In this document: one piece after another, positions 1-4,950 of the stretch
Layout of the letters: each line of letters begins with the position of its first letter
How positions within the stretch are numbered: position 1 is the stretch's first letter
NCBI GenBank assembly: GCA_012511995.1
Contig: JAAZFA010000039.1
Location: 1-6,729 of the forward strand
DNA length: 6,729 bases
Direction of reading: 5' to 3'
From: Thermoproteota archaeon
Lineage (GTDB): Archaea > Thermoproteota > Bathyarchaeia > Bathyarchaeales > Bathycorpusculaceae
Translations under genes and position numbers: made by a program
The notes under the pieces: model-generated
What the model was told of the DNA's origin: nothing
The model's database searches: none
What the model saw: only the letters and a program-made list of their open reading frames with translations

Positions 1-17
1 ATACAATATTCCAAAAG

Positions 18-26
18 TAATATAAT
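18..26 (+). promoter_or_regulatory. TATA-like box for a probably leaderless XRE-CBS regulator gene
   Basis: The AT-only run TAATATAAT, preceded by the purine-rich CAAAAG, is centred about 28 bases before the ATG at 50. Archaeal TATA boxes usually sit about 26-27 bases before the transcription start, so transcription would begin at or next to the start codon. No Shine-Dalgarno-like sequence lies between the box and the ATG, which fits a leaderless mRNA. This is inferred from position and composition only. Confidence 0.45.
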
Positions 27-49
27 CAACCCAACAAATTATTAACACC

Positions 50-604
50 ATGTTTCCCACCCTTAAAGACATCGCTAAACGTCGCAGACAACTAGGATTA
101 AAACAATCCGAACTAGCCAAAGCAGCTGGCGTAAGTCAATCCCTAATAGCAAAACTTGAAGCTGGCACCATAGAGTCTTCATACACCAAAGTAAAAACCA
201 TTTTCGATGTACTCGAACGATTTGAATTCAAAACCAAAGTTCAAACAGAAAAACTCGTACATAAAGAAGTAATCAGTGCACAAAAAAACCAACCTATCTC
301 AGAAGTTGTCAAAATCATGGAAGAAAACGGTATCTCTCAAATCCCAATTTTTGACGGAAAACAGCCCGTTGGATGCATTTCTGAAAAAGCAATCCTACAC
401 CAAATTTTAGCTGGCCAAGACCTAGAAGAGATTTCTAAACAACATGCAGAAATAATCATGGAAGAAGCACTCCCACAAATTAACGAAGACGCACCACTAT
501 CATTGATCAGCAGCTTATTACAATCCTATTCAGCAGTGCTAGTTGCTAAAAAAGGGGAAATCATTGGAATAATTACGAAAGCTGACCTGCTTAGAATGCT
601 TTGA
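50..604 (+). CDS. XRE-family transcriptional regulator with C-terminal CBS pair (COG3620 type)
   Basis: This 184-residue protein is a predicted cytoplasmic DNA-binding regulator with a ligand-sensing module. Residues 6-60 form a Cro/CI-type helix-turn-helix: [20 protein letters not shown] holds the turn and recognition helix, followed by EAG. Residues about 70-122 and 134-184 are two CBS repeats, with the typical ending GIITKADLL at 173-181. CBS pairs commonly bind adenine-containing ligands such as AMP, ATP or S-adenosylmethionine; the ligand here is not visible. The same HTH-CBS order is common in archaea. The gene is 97 bases upstream of cysK on the same strand, with no obvious T-rich terminator between, so read-through or local control of cysteine synthesis is plausible but inferred. 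The ATG at 50 lacks a Shine-Dalgarno site but has a well-placed TATA-like box. The family call is secure; the target genes are unknown. Confidence 0.9.
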   Translation: MFPTLKDIAKRRRQLGLKQSELAKAAGVSQSLIAKLEAGTIESSYTKVKTIFDVLERFEFKTKVQTEKLVHKEVISAQKNQPISEVVKIMEENGISQIPIFDGKQPVGCISEKAILHQILAGQDLEEISKQHAEIIMEEALPQINEDAPLSLISSLLQSYSAVLVAKKGEIIGIITKADLLRML

Positions 605-689
605 GCAACAACCTATAACCTACAATACCGCAATATTCAGGAAAAACAAACACAGTAAAATCTTTAAGGACAATAAAAAAACGATATAT

Positions 690-693
690 GGAG
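690..693 (+). promoter_or_regulatory. Ribosome-binding site for cysK
   Basis: GGAG is eight bases before the ATG at 702 and complements the CCUCC-type 3' end of 16S rRNA. It supports ATG 702 over the ATG at 688, which would give only five codons before a TGA that overlaps the real start. Confidence 0.5.
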
Positions 694-701
694 TTGAATC
701 G

Positions 702-1622
702 ATGAAAACCAACAACAACGTCATAGAAACAATAGGCAAAACACCTCTCATACGCATAAACAAACTCACTAAAGACCTCAAAGCCACGATATTAGCCAAA
801 GCCGAATCACGCAACCCCAGCGGCAGCGTAAAGGACCGCATCGCAGCAGCCATGATAGAAGAAGCAGAAAAACAAGGCAGTCTAAAACCCGGAGCAACAC
901 TTGTCGAACCCACCTCAGGAAACACCGGCATCGGACTATCCATGGTCGCAGCCGTCAAAGGCTATAAACTCATCCTAACCATGCCCGAAACCATGAGCAT
1001 AGAACGCCGCAACTTACTCAAAGCATACGGTGCCCAACTAATCCTCACACCCGGGTCCGCAGGTATGAACGGCGCCATCAAAAAAGCTGAAGAAATCGCC
1101 ATCCAAATCCCCAACAGCTTCATGCCCCAGCAATTCAAGAACCTTTCTAATCCCAAAATCCACCGTGAAACCACTGGACCAGAAATCTGGCAAGACACAG
1201 ACGGCAAAGTAGACATATTCGTTGCAGGCGTTGGCACAGGCGGAACCATCACAGGAGTAGCCCAATACATCAAACCAAAAAAACCTGAATTAAGAACAAT
1301 AGCAGTCGAACCAGCAGCCTCTCCAGTACTTAGCGGCGGTCAAAAAGGACCACATAAAATCCAAGGAATAGGCGCAGGATTCAAGCCAGACACGCTACAG
1401 ATAAACCTCATAGATGAAATAATTAAGGTCACAGACAATGATGCCCTTAGAACCGCGCGGCTCCTTGCACAAAAAGAGGGTATGCTTGTCGGAGTCTCCT
1501 CAGGAGCAGCAACATGGGCGGCAATCGAAGTTGCAAAGCGTTCCGAAAACAAGGACAAACTCATCGTTGTTATACTACCAGACACTGGAGAGCGGTACCT
1601 AAGCACCCCACTATTTCAGTAG
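702..1622 (+). CDS. cysK: Cysteine synthase (O-acetylserine sulfhydrylase), PLP-dependent
   Basis: This cytoplasmic fold-type II PLP enzyme condenses O-acetyl-L-serine with sulfide to give cysteine and acetate. At 306 residues it has the normal bacterial CysK length. Visible motifs, in order: IGKTPLIRI (11-19); NPSGSVKDR (38-46) with Lys44 as the PLP Schiff-base lysine; the substrate loop TSGNTG (71-76); the phosphate-binding loop GVGTGGT (176-182); HKIQGIGAG (218-226); VGVSSGAA (263-270), whose Ser contacts the PLP ring nitrogen; and the C-terminal [10 protein letters not shown] (293-302). The serine acetyltransferase gene begins 93 bases downstream, so O-acetylserine is the likely substrate, rather than O-phosphoserine (archaeal OPSS) or homocysteine/serine (cystathionine beta-synthase). 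It lacks the long N-terminal extension of Aeropyrum-type OPSS. The gene uses C-ending codons more than its downstream neighbours, compatible with a different origin. The family is certain; exact substrate preference is inferred. Confidence 0.95.
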   Translation: MKTNNNVIETIGKTPLIRINKLTKDLKATILAKAESRNPSGSVKDRIAAAMIEEAEKQGSLKPGATLVEPTSGNTGIGLSMVAAVKGYKLILTMPETMSIERRNLLKAYGAQLILTPGSAGMNGAIKKAEEIAIQIPNSFMPQQFKNLSNPKIHRETTGPEIWQDTDGKVDIFVAGVGTGGTITGVAQYIKPKKPELRTIAVEPAASPVLSGGQKGPHKIQGIGAGFKPDTLQINLIDEIIKVTDNDALRTARLLAQKEGMLVGVSSGAATWAAIEVAKRSENKDKLIVVILPDTGERYLSTPLFQ

Positions 1623-1632
1623 ACCACTCTCT
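1587..1632 (+). terminator. Imperfect inverted repeat across the cysK stop codon
   Basis: GGAGAGCGGT (1587-1596) can pair with ACCACTCTCT (1623-1632) with one mismatch and one G-U pair, leaving a 26-base loop that contains the end of cysK and its TAG. A pyrimidine- and T-rich stretch follows to about 1656. It may be a weak 3'-end signal. The mismatch and long loop mean it could be chance. Confidence 0.25.
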
Positions 1633-1664
1633 AATCCACCTCATTTATTTATCTTCCACTACAA

Positions 1665-1675
1665 TTATCTTATAT
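1665..1675 (+). promoter_or_regulatory. Candidate BRE/TATA box for cysE
   Basis: TTATCTTATAT is centred about 44 bases before the cysE ATG. Transcription would start near 1698 and give a leader of roughly 18 bases, enough to include the purine-rich GGAAGAGAG at 1703-1711, a usable ribosome-binding site. It suggests that cysE has its own promoter even though it is close to cysK. Based on spacing and composition only. Confidence 0.35.
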
Positions 1676-1715
1676 CCGCCTAAATTACAAGTAATAAGTC
1701 ACGGAAGAGAGATGC

Positions 1716-2759
1716 ATGAATCCAAAAACAAATCAACAGCGTCCAAAAGAATGCAATGAATGCATTGAAAAAAAGCTAGACAGCAACTGCTGGAACCCAG
1801 ACCGCATGATCACCGCCCTCATGAAAAATAACTGCACTGTTGAAACAGACTGGGTTGTCAAAGGCTTACCTAATCTTGTAGATAACTTGACAGATAGTTA
1901 TCGAAAAATCGGCGGTATGGATCATCTCGAAGGTCGTGATTTACCCTCTAAAAAAGTCGTCATCGAAGTACTTGAAGATCTACTTGTGGTTCTTTTCCCT
2001 GGCTACCTAGGCGATAACGAAATCACAAAAGACAATATCAAGTATCACTTAGGTACCAAACTAACATCAATTTACACAAACATGACACATGAAGTTGAAA
2101 AAAGCTTAAAATATATTTGTAGAAAAATAAGTGAATGCCCACAAGACATCTGCCAAAAACGTGCCCATGTCGTTGTTCGAGAATTCCTTGAAAAGTTGCC
2201 TATAATCCGATCTGAATTAAGCGGTGACATACAAGCAGCCTATAGCGGTGATCCTGCAGCGGTCAGTAACGAAGAAGTTATCCTAAGCTACCCGTGTGTA
2301 TTAGCTATCACCACTTACCGTATCGCTCATGAACTTTATCAAAACGGTGTACCACTAATTCCACGAATTATGAGTGAACATATGCATTCACTAACTGGTA
2401 TCGATATACACCCAGGCGCAAAAATCGGAAAAAACTTCTTCATAGACCACGGAACTGGTGTAGTCATCGGTGAAACAGCCGAAATCGGAAACAACGTAAA
2501 ACTTTACCAAGGTGTAACCTTAGGTGCACTTAGCTTCCCCAAAGACGAGAAAGGCAACATCATAAAAGGTCGTAAACGCCATCCTACAGTCGGCAACAAC
2601 GTCGTCATCTACTCAGGCGCCACCCTTCTTGGTGCAGAAACTATTGTAGGCAACAACGTGATTATCGGAGGAAACGTATGGTTGACTGGACCTGTAGCTT
2701 CAGGCACAAAAATTACAATCGCTGCTCCTGAACAAAAGTACAAAACGGAAAATCACTAA
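1716..2759 (+). CDS. cysE: Serine O-acetyltransferase, long EpsC-like form with Cys-rich N-terminus
   Basis: The enzyme transfers acetyl from acetyl-CoA to L-serine, making O-acetylserine for CysK. Of its 347 residues, the first 160 or so are an extended mostly helical region. The SAT-specific helical segment follows, with DIQAAYSGDPAA at 171-182, then a left-handed beta-helix of hexapeptide repeats at about 229-330. Active-site residues match CysE: Asp230 and His232 in DIHPGAKIG, Asp244-His245 in DHGTGVVIGET (His245 the expected catalytic base), and His289 in KRHPT. The insert at about 272-288 between the VTLGA strand and RHP is seen in long bacterial EpsC-type enzymes. Cysteines at 13, 16, 25 and 40 form a tight N-terminal cluster, with more at 135, 141 and 146. 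The chain ends in ENH, without the C-terminal Ile that docks classical CysE into CysK. ATG 1716 follows GGAAGAGAG; ATG 1712 opens only a 15-codon frame. Confidence 0.93.
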   Translation: MNPKTNQQRPKECNECIEKKLDSNCWNPDRMITALMKNNCTVETDWVVKGLPNLVDNLTDSYRKIGGMDHLEGRDLPSKKVVIEVLEDLLVVLFPGYLGDNEITKDNIKYHLGTKLTSIYTNMTHEVEKSLKYICRKISECPQDICQKRAHVVVREFLEKLPIIRSELSGDIQAAYSGDPAAVSNEEVILSYPCVLAITTYRIAHELYQNGVPLIPRIMSEHMHSLTGIDIHPGAKIGKNFFIDHGTGVVIGETAEIGNNVKLYQGVTLGALSFPKDEKGNIIKGRKRHPTVGNNVVIYSGATLLGAETIVGNNVIIGGNVWLTGPVASGTKITIAAPEQKYKTENH

Positions 2760-2765
2760 AAAATG

Positions 2766-2797
2766 GAAAATTAATCAAAGTAAATAGATTAATTTTC
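2766..2797 (+). terminator. Perfect 11-bp inverted repeat just after cysE
   Basis: GAAAATTAATC (2766-2776) and GATTAATTTTC (2787-2797) are exact reverse complements separated by ten bases. The left arm begins seven bases after the cysE stop. On RNA this is an AU-rich stem-loop with a U-rich 3' arm, so a 3'-end signal or stability element is likely. As DNA it could equally be a dyad operator, although it lies about 115 bases upstream of the superoxide dismutase TATA-like box. The repeat itself is directly visible; its role is inferred. Confidence 0.5.
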
Positions 2798-2831
2798 TAA
2801 GCAGAAAAGTTCAACAATATCGTAATTTCTT

Positions 2832-2843
2832 GCATTATAATGC
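2832..2843. promoter_or_regulatory. 12-bp perfect palindrome upstream of the superoxide dismutase gene
   Basis: GCATTATAATGC is its own reverse complement and lies in the 206-base gap between cysE and the superoxide dismutase gene, about 80 bases before the likely TATA box. It could bind a dimeric regulator, but it also contains TTATAAT and may simply be AT-rich sequence. No second copy is visible nearby. Confidence 0.25.
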
Positions 2844-2911
2844 TTCTGAATAACACTGAACCAAATGAGCAGCTACTCTACGGCAAACCACATACTGCTT
2901 AATAACTAAAA

Positions 2912-2924
2912 GTAAAGTATATTA
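2912..2924 (+). promoter_or_regulatory. BRE/TATA box for the superoxide dismutase gene
   Basis: GTAAAGTATATTA reads as a purine-rich BRE followed by TATATTA, centred about 45 bases before the ATG at 2966. Transcription is expected near 2945-2948. The leader of about 20 bases would carry the strong site GGTGAT (2957-2962), three bases before the ATG and complementary to the archaeal 16S rRNA 3' end. The ATG at 2931, which opens a 15-codon frame, would lie upstream of that transcript. Confidence 0.55.
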
Positions 2925-2965
2925 AACTAGATGGTTCTTTCACAATTAGGATTTTTGGTGATATT

Positions 2966-3580
2966 ATGGAGAAAATAAAAACGTTTACCCTACCCAAACT
3001 ACCATACGAATACGACGCCTTAGTCCCTTACATTTCGGAAGAACAACTTAAACTACATCACGTCAAGCACCATCAAACTTATGTTAATGGAGCAAACACT
3101 GCTTTCGAAAAAATAGATAAAGCCCGCCAAGACAATGTCGACATAGATGCTAAAGCATTATTGAAAGATTTGTCATTTAATATCGGTGGACATCTTCTGC
3201 ATTCCATATTTTGGGAAAACATGGCACCACCAAATAAAGGCGGAGGTGGAGACCCTAGTGGATCGATAGCCGATGTTTTAAACAAAGAATTCGGTAGTTA
3301 TGACCGGTTTAAAAAAGAATTCACTGCAGCAGCCAAAACCGTTGAAGGCTCAGGTTGGGCCGTACTTGCCATGCACCCATGCATAGGACGACCCCTGATC
3401 ATGCAAATAGAAAAGCACAACGTCAATGTCTATCCAACATTCAACATTCTAATGGTACTTGATGTCTGGGAACATGCATATTATGTTGATCACAAGAATG
3501 ATCGACCAAAGTTCATAGATGCTTTCTGGAATGTTTTGAACTGGGATAGAGTTAATAAAAACTTGGACCTTGTAAAGTAA
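2966..3580 (+). CDS. sod: Superoxide dismutase, Fe/Mn family
   Basis: This cytoplasmic enzyme dismutes superoxide to oxygen and hydrogen peroxide with one Fe or Mn per subunit. At 204 residues it is normal for the family and has no signal peptide. The four metal ligands are visible: His31 in LHHVKHHQTYVN, His79 in GGHLLHSIFW, and Asp166 and His170 in DVWEHAYY. The N-terminal alpha-hairpin domain covers about 8-90, the glycine-rich linker NKGGGGDPSG 90-99, and the alpha/beta C-terminal domain 100-204. Counting from the conserved GSGW (Trp131), the second-sphere residue that is Gln in E. coli and human Mn enzymes falls on His151, a state I associate with many archaeal Fe-type or cambialistic enzymes, so metal choice is open. 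Asn72 in FNIGG and the DRVNK tail fit the family. It has its own promoter and terminator, so it is probably a single-gene transcript. An archaeon carrying it meets oxygen at least occasionally. Confidence 0.96.
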   Translation: MEKIKTFTLPKLPYEYDALVPYISEEQLKLHHVKHHQTYVNGANTAFEKIDKARQDNVDIDAKALLKDLSFNIGGHLLHSIFWENMAPPNKGGGGDPSGSIADVLNKEFGSYDRFKKEFTAAAKTVEGSGWAVLAMHPCIGRPLIMQIEKHNVNVYPTFNILMVLDVWEHAYYVDHKNDRPKFIDAFWNVLNWDRVNKNLDLVK

Positions 3581-3612
3581 GCCCTCTTGCTTACTTCCTT
3601 ATTTTCTTTTTA
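3575..3612 (+). terminator. Hairpin plus T-rich tract at the end of the superoxide dismutase gene
   Basis: AAGTAAGC (3575-3582) and GCTTACTT (3589-3596) form a perfect 8-bp stem with a six-base loop, followed at once by the T-rich run 3597-3612. The left arm contains the TAA stop codon, so the stem would form across the end of translation. It looks like an intrinsic terminator; archaeal RNA polymerase mainly needs the T-rich part, so the stem may also protect the mRNA end. Confidence 0.6.
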
Positions 3613-4011
3613 CTTGATGGAGGAAGTTTAATTGCAACCATTGTACACTGTATCTTACAAGCTAAGCATTGAATACAATCTTTTTCTCTGGCAGGATCAG
3701 CTTTTCTTTGAGAAAGCGGATGTTCTGGAGTATCAAACATATTATAGAACGTCACTAACAAACATCAGCGCATATACCGTCACTAACGCAGATATCCCAG
3801 TTTACAGCAACATATGTTTCATGTGTGCCTAAAGTTTTCGGAGGTTTAACTGGACCCCCAAACATTGTGCTCATTATGCCCACTTACAACAGAACATTTA
3901 TTTTGAAAAACATCAGCAACAGGCAAATAGGTCCACCATTAAAATTCGGAATTCCAGAAATATTGATTTCTGCTTCTCAATTAATCAAATTCTGTTTTCT
4001 AAAAATACATT
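3613..4011. other. Gene-poor stretch between the superoxide dismutase and primase-like genes
   Basis: About 460 bases separate the two convincing genes (3581-4043). This part holds no gene I can recognise. Two small overlapping + strand frames cross it. One (3632-3832) has a good ribosome-binding site; the other is open from about 3759 to 4013 and contains the peptide LIMPTYNR. I see no tRNA, repeat array or clear structured RNA. It could be spacer, a small-protein gene, or a decayed gene. Confidence 0.4.
3632..3832 (+). CDS. Possible small hypothetical protein (66 residues, TTG start)
   Basis: GGAGGA at 3619-3624 lies seven bases before a TTG that opens 66 codons, an unusually good ribosome-binding site for random spacer. 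I do not recognise the product. It is rich in aromatic residues (ten Tyr, six Phe), has no clear membrane span or domain, and ends in CFMCA, where a CxxC-like pair of Cys (CFMC) lies at the extreme C-terminus. The site also follows directly on the superoxide dismutase terminator, and I see no convincing separate promoter. Against it: TTG start, short length, no homology I can name. It may be a real small gene or chance. Confidence 0.25.
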   Translation: MQPLYTVSYKLSIEYNLFLWQDQLFFEKADVLEYQTYYRTSLTNISAYTVTNADIPVYSNICFMCA

Positions 4012-4019
4012 GAGGTGAG
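4012..4019 (+). promoter_or_regulatory. Strong Shine-Dalgarno-like site upstream of the primase-like gene, bearing on its start
   Basis: GAGGTGAG matches the archaeal anti-Shine-Dalgarno sequence over seven bases but is 24 bases before the first in-frame ATG at 4044, too far for normal use. Four bases after the core, the ATT at 4023 is in frame with the gene and would add seven residues (ending NLPKG before the Met). The overlapping GTATATTT (4019-4026) could instead be a TATA box for a leaderless message starting near 4044-4048. The sequence does not decide between them. Confidence 0.4.
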
Positions 4020-4043
4020 TATATTTACAATTTACCAAAGGGC

Positions 4044-4808
4044 ATGCGGTATGCTACTTTAGCCGAGCGTAAAGAATTCTATACAAAAGAGTTCAAAATA
4101 GGTAGCCTAGCTAACTGGTTTGGGGACAAAATGGATAGAACTAAATTTGCATTAATTATGGGGAAACACACCAACATTTTCTTGGATAAATACAAAAAAG
4201 ACATTTCAACTACCATAATAATAGATCAATATAATGGTTTAACAGATATACGAAAGCAAATCATAGATTTCTTGCCTGAAGCAGTCTACTATGATCGAAA
4301 CCGCTATGATGAAACTGGGCAAAAAATTGGTCAGGAACTCGCCTTCGATCTCGATCCAGAAAACATCAACTGCCCAATCCACGGCACGTTAGAAGATAAA
4401 ATAAAGCGAGGTCAAGGACTAAGTTTCTGTAAAATAGAATTAGAAATGGTGCGGAAAAAAACAAATAAACTATACAAGTATCTAGAGGGAACCTTCTCAG
4501 CCATGCGCATAGTCTACTCTGGCAGAGGTTTCCACTTACACGTTTTAGACGAGTGTTCCTATGGACTTAACACTAAGCAACGATTAAAGCTAGCAAGAGA
4601 AGTAAAACATGCAGGCTTTCCTATCGACGAGTGGGTTACCTCAGGCGAGCACCGTCTAATTAGACTGCCTTATAGTCTTAATGGATTGGTGTCAAGAATT
4701 GTTTTGCCGTTAGAGAAGAGAGAGATAGAAAGGTTTAACGCAATCTATGACCACCGGTGCATACCAAAGTTTCTGGATAAATCAAGTTTTAACGGACGTT
4801 CTGTTTAA
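4044..4808 (+). CDS. Short archaeo-eukaryotic primase (PriS-like, COG1467) catalytic-core protein
   Basis: The 254-residue protein has the primase-polymerase fold that copies templates with metal-bound nucleotides. Motif I is LAFDLDPEN with Asp102 and Asp104 as metal ligands. A reduced zinc-knuckle-like segment follows (Cys110, His113, Cys129). Motif II is YSGRGFHLHV (158-167), with His164 matching the nucleotide-contacting His. Motif III is DEWVTSGEHRLIRLPYSLNG (195-214), with Asp195 in the place of the third catalytic Asp. The N-terminal ERKEFYTKEF and PEAVYYDRNRY segments also look PriS-like. It differs from replicative PriS (usually about 330-350 residues): only 91 residues separate Asp104 from Asp195, the helical insert and C-terminal part are missing, and SLHGKTG reads SLNGLVS. 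The short spacing and FDLDP recall LigD-type polymerase domains, but no Ku or ligase gene is in view. Fold is confident; a specialised primase or repair polymerase is inferred. The start is uncertain (ATG 4044 or ATT 4023). Confidence 0.8.
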   Translation: MRYATLAERKEFYTKEFKIGSLANWFGDKMDRTKFALIMGKHTNIFLDKYKKDISTTIIIDQYNGLTDIRKQIIDFLPEAVYYDRNRYDETGQKIGQELAFDLDPENINCPIHGTLEDKIKRGQGLSFCKIELEMVRKKTNKLYKYLEGTFSAMRIVYSGRGFHLHVLDECSYGLNTKQRLKLAREVKHAGFPIDEWVTSGEHRLIRLPYSLNGLVSRIVLPLEKREIERFNAIYDHRCIPKFLDKSSFNGRSV

Positions 4809-4827
4809 CCCCTGTATTGCTATACTG

Positions 4828-4837
4828 TTTTTTTCTT
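4828..4837 (+). terminator. T-tract terminator after the primase-like gene
   Basis: Seven consecutive T residues, then CTT, begin 20 bases after the stop codon. GTAT (4814-4817) and ATAC (4822-4825) just before it give only a weak 4-bp stem. An oligo-T run alone is a typical archaeal termination signal. A second T6 run lies at 4874-4879. Confidence 0.5.
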
Positions 4838-4896
4838 CCATTAACTATGTATTTTTGATATTTACCTTAATGGTTTTTTAATCTGCGCATACAATT

Positions 4897-4909
4897 GAAA
4901 GGTTTATTT
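4897..4909 (+). promoter_or_regulatory. BRE/TATA box for the disulfide reductase gene
   Basis: GAAAGG followed by TTTATTT is a good BRE/TATA pair, centred about 45 bases before the ATG at 4951, the same spacing as upstream of the superoxide dismutase gene. Transcription would start near 4932, giving a leader of about 19 bases that carries GAGGT (4939-4943), seven bases before the ATG. The preceding T tracts make this an independent unit. Confidence 0.55.
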
Positions 4910-4950
4910 GTTAACAATTCTCAATACAAGATATAGTTGAGGTTTACTTT

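Noticed and set aside
688..705. Five-codon frame whose TGA overlaps the cysK ATG
   Set aside because: No ribosome-binding site of its own at the right distance; the GGAG lies inside it and serves cysK. Probably coincidence.
620..1606. Several minus-strand open frames opposite the start and body of cysK (620-958, 962-1273, 1038-1265, 1340-1606)
   Set aside because: They mirror a certain gene whose C-ending codons leave the opposite strand open; no ribosome-binding sites or recognisable products.
1514..1759. Open + strand frame overlapping the end of cysK and the start of cysE
   Set aside because: It overlaps two well-supported genes in another frame and its translation has no domain-like character.
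2931..2978. 15-codon leader-peptide-like frame overlapping the superoxide dismutase start
   Set aside because: Its ATG lies upstream of the transcription start expected from the TATA box, and it has no ribosome-binding site.
3825..4013. 62-codon GTG frame called as a gene
   Set aside because: No ribosome-binding site near the GTG, overlaps the other small frame, and only a short PTYNR-like similarity; kept only as a weak observation.
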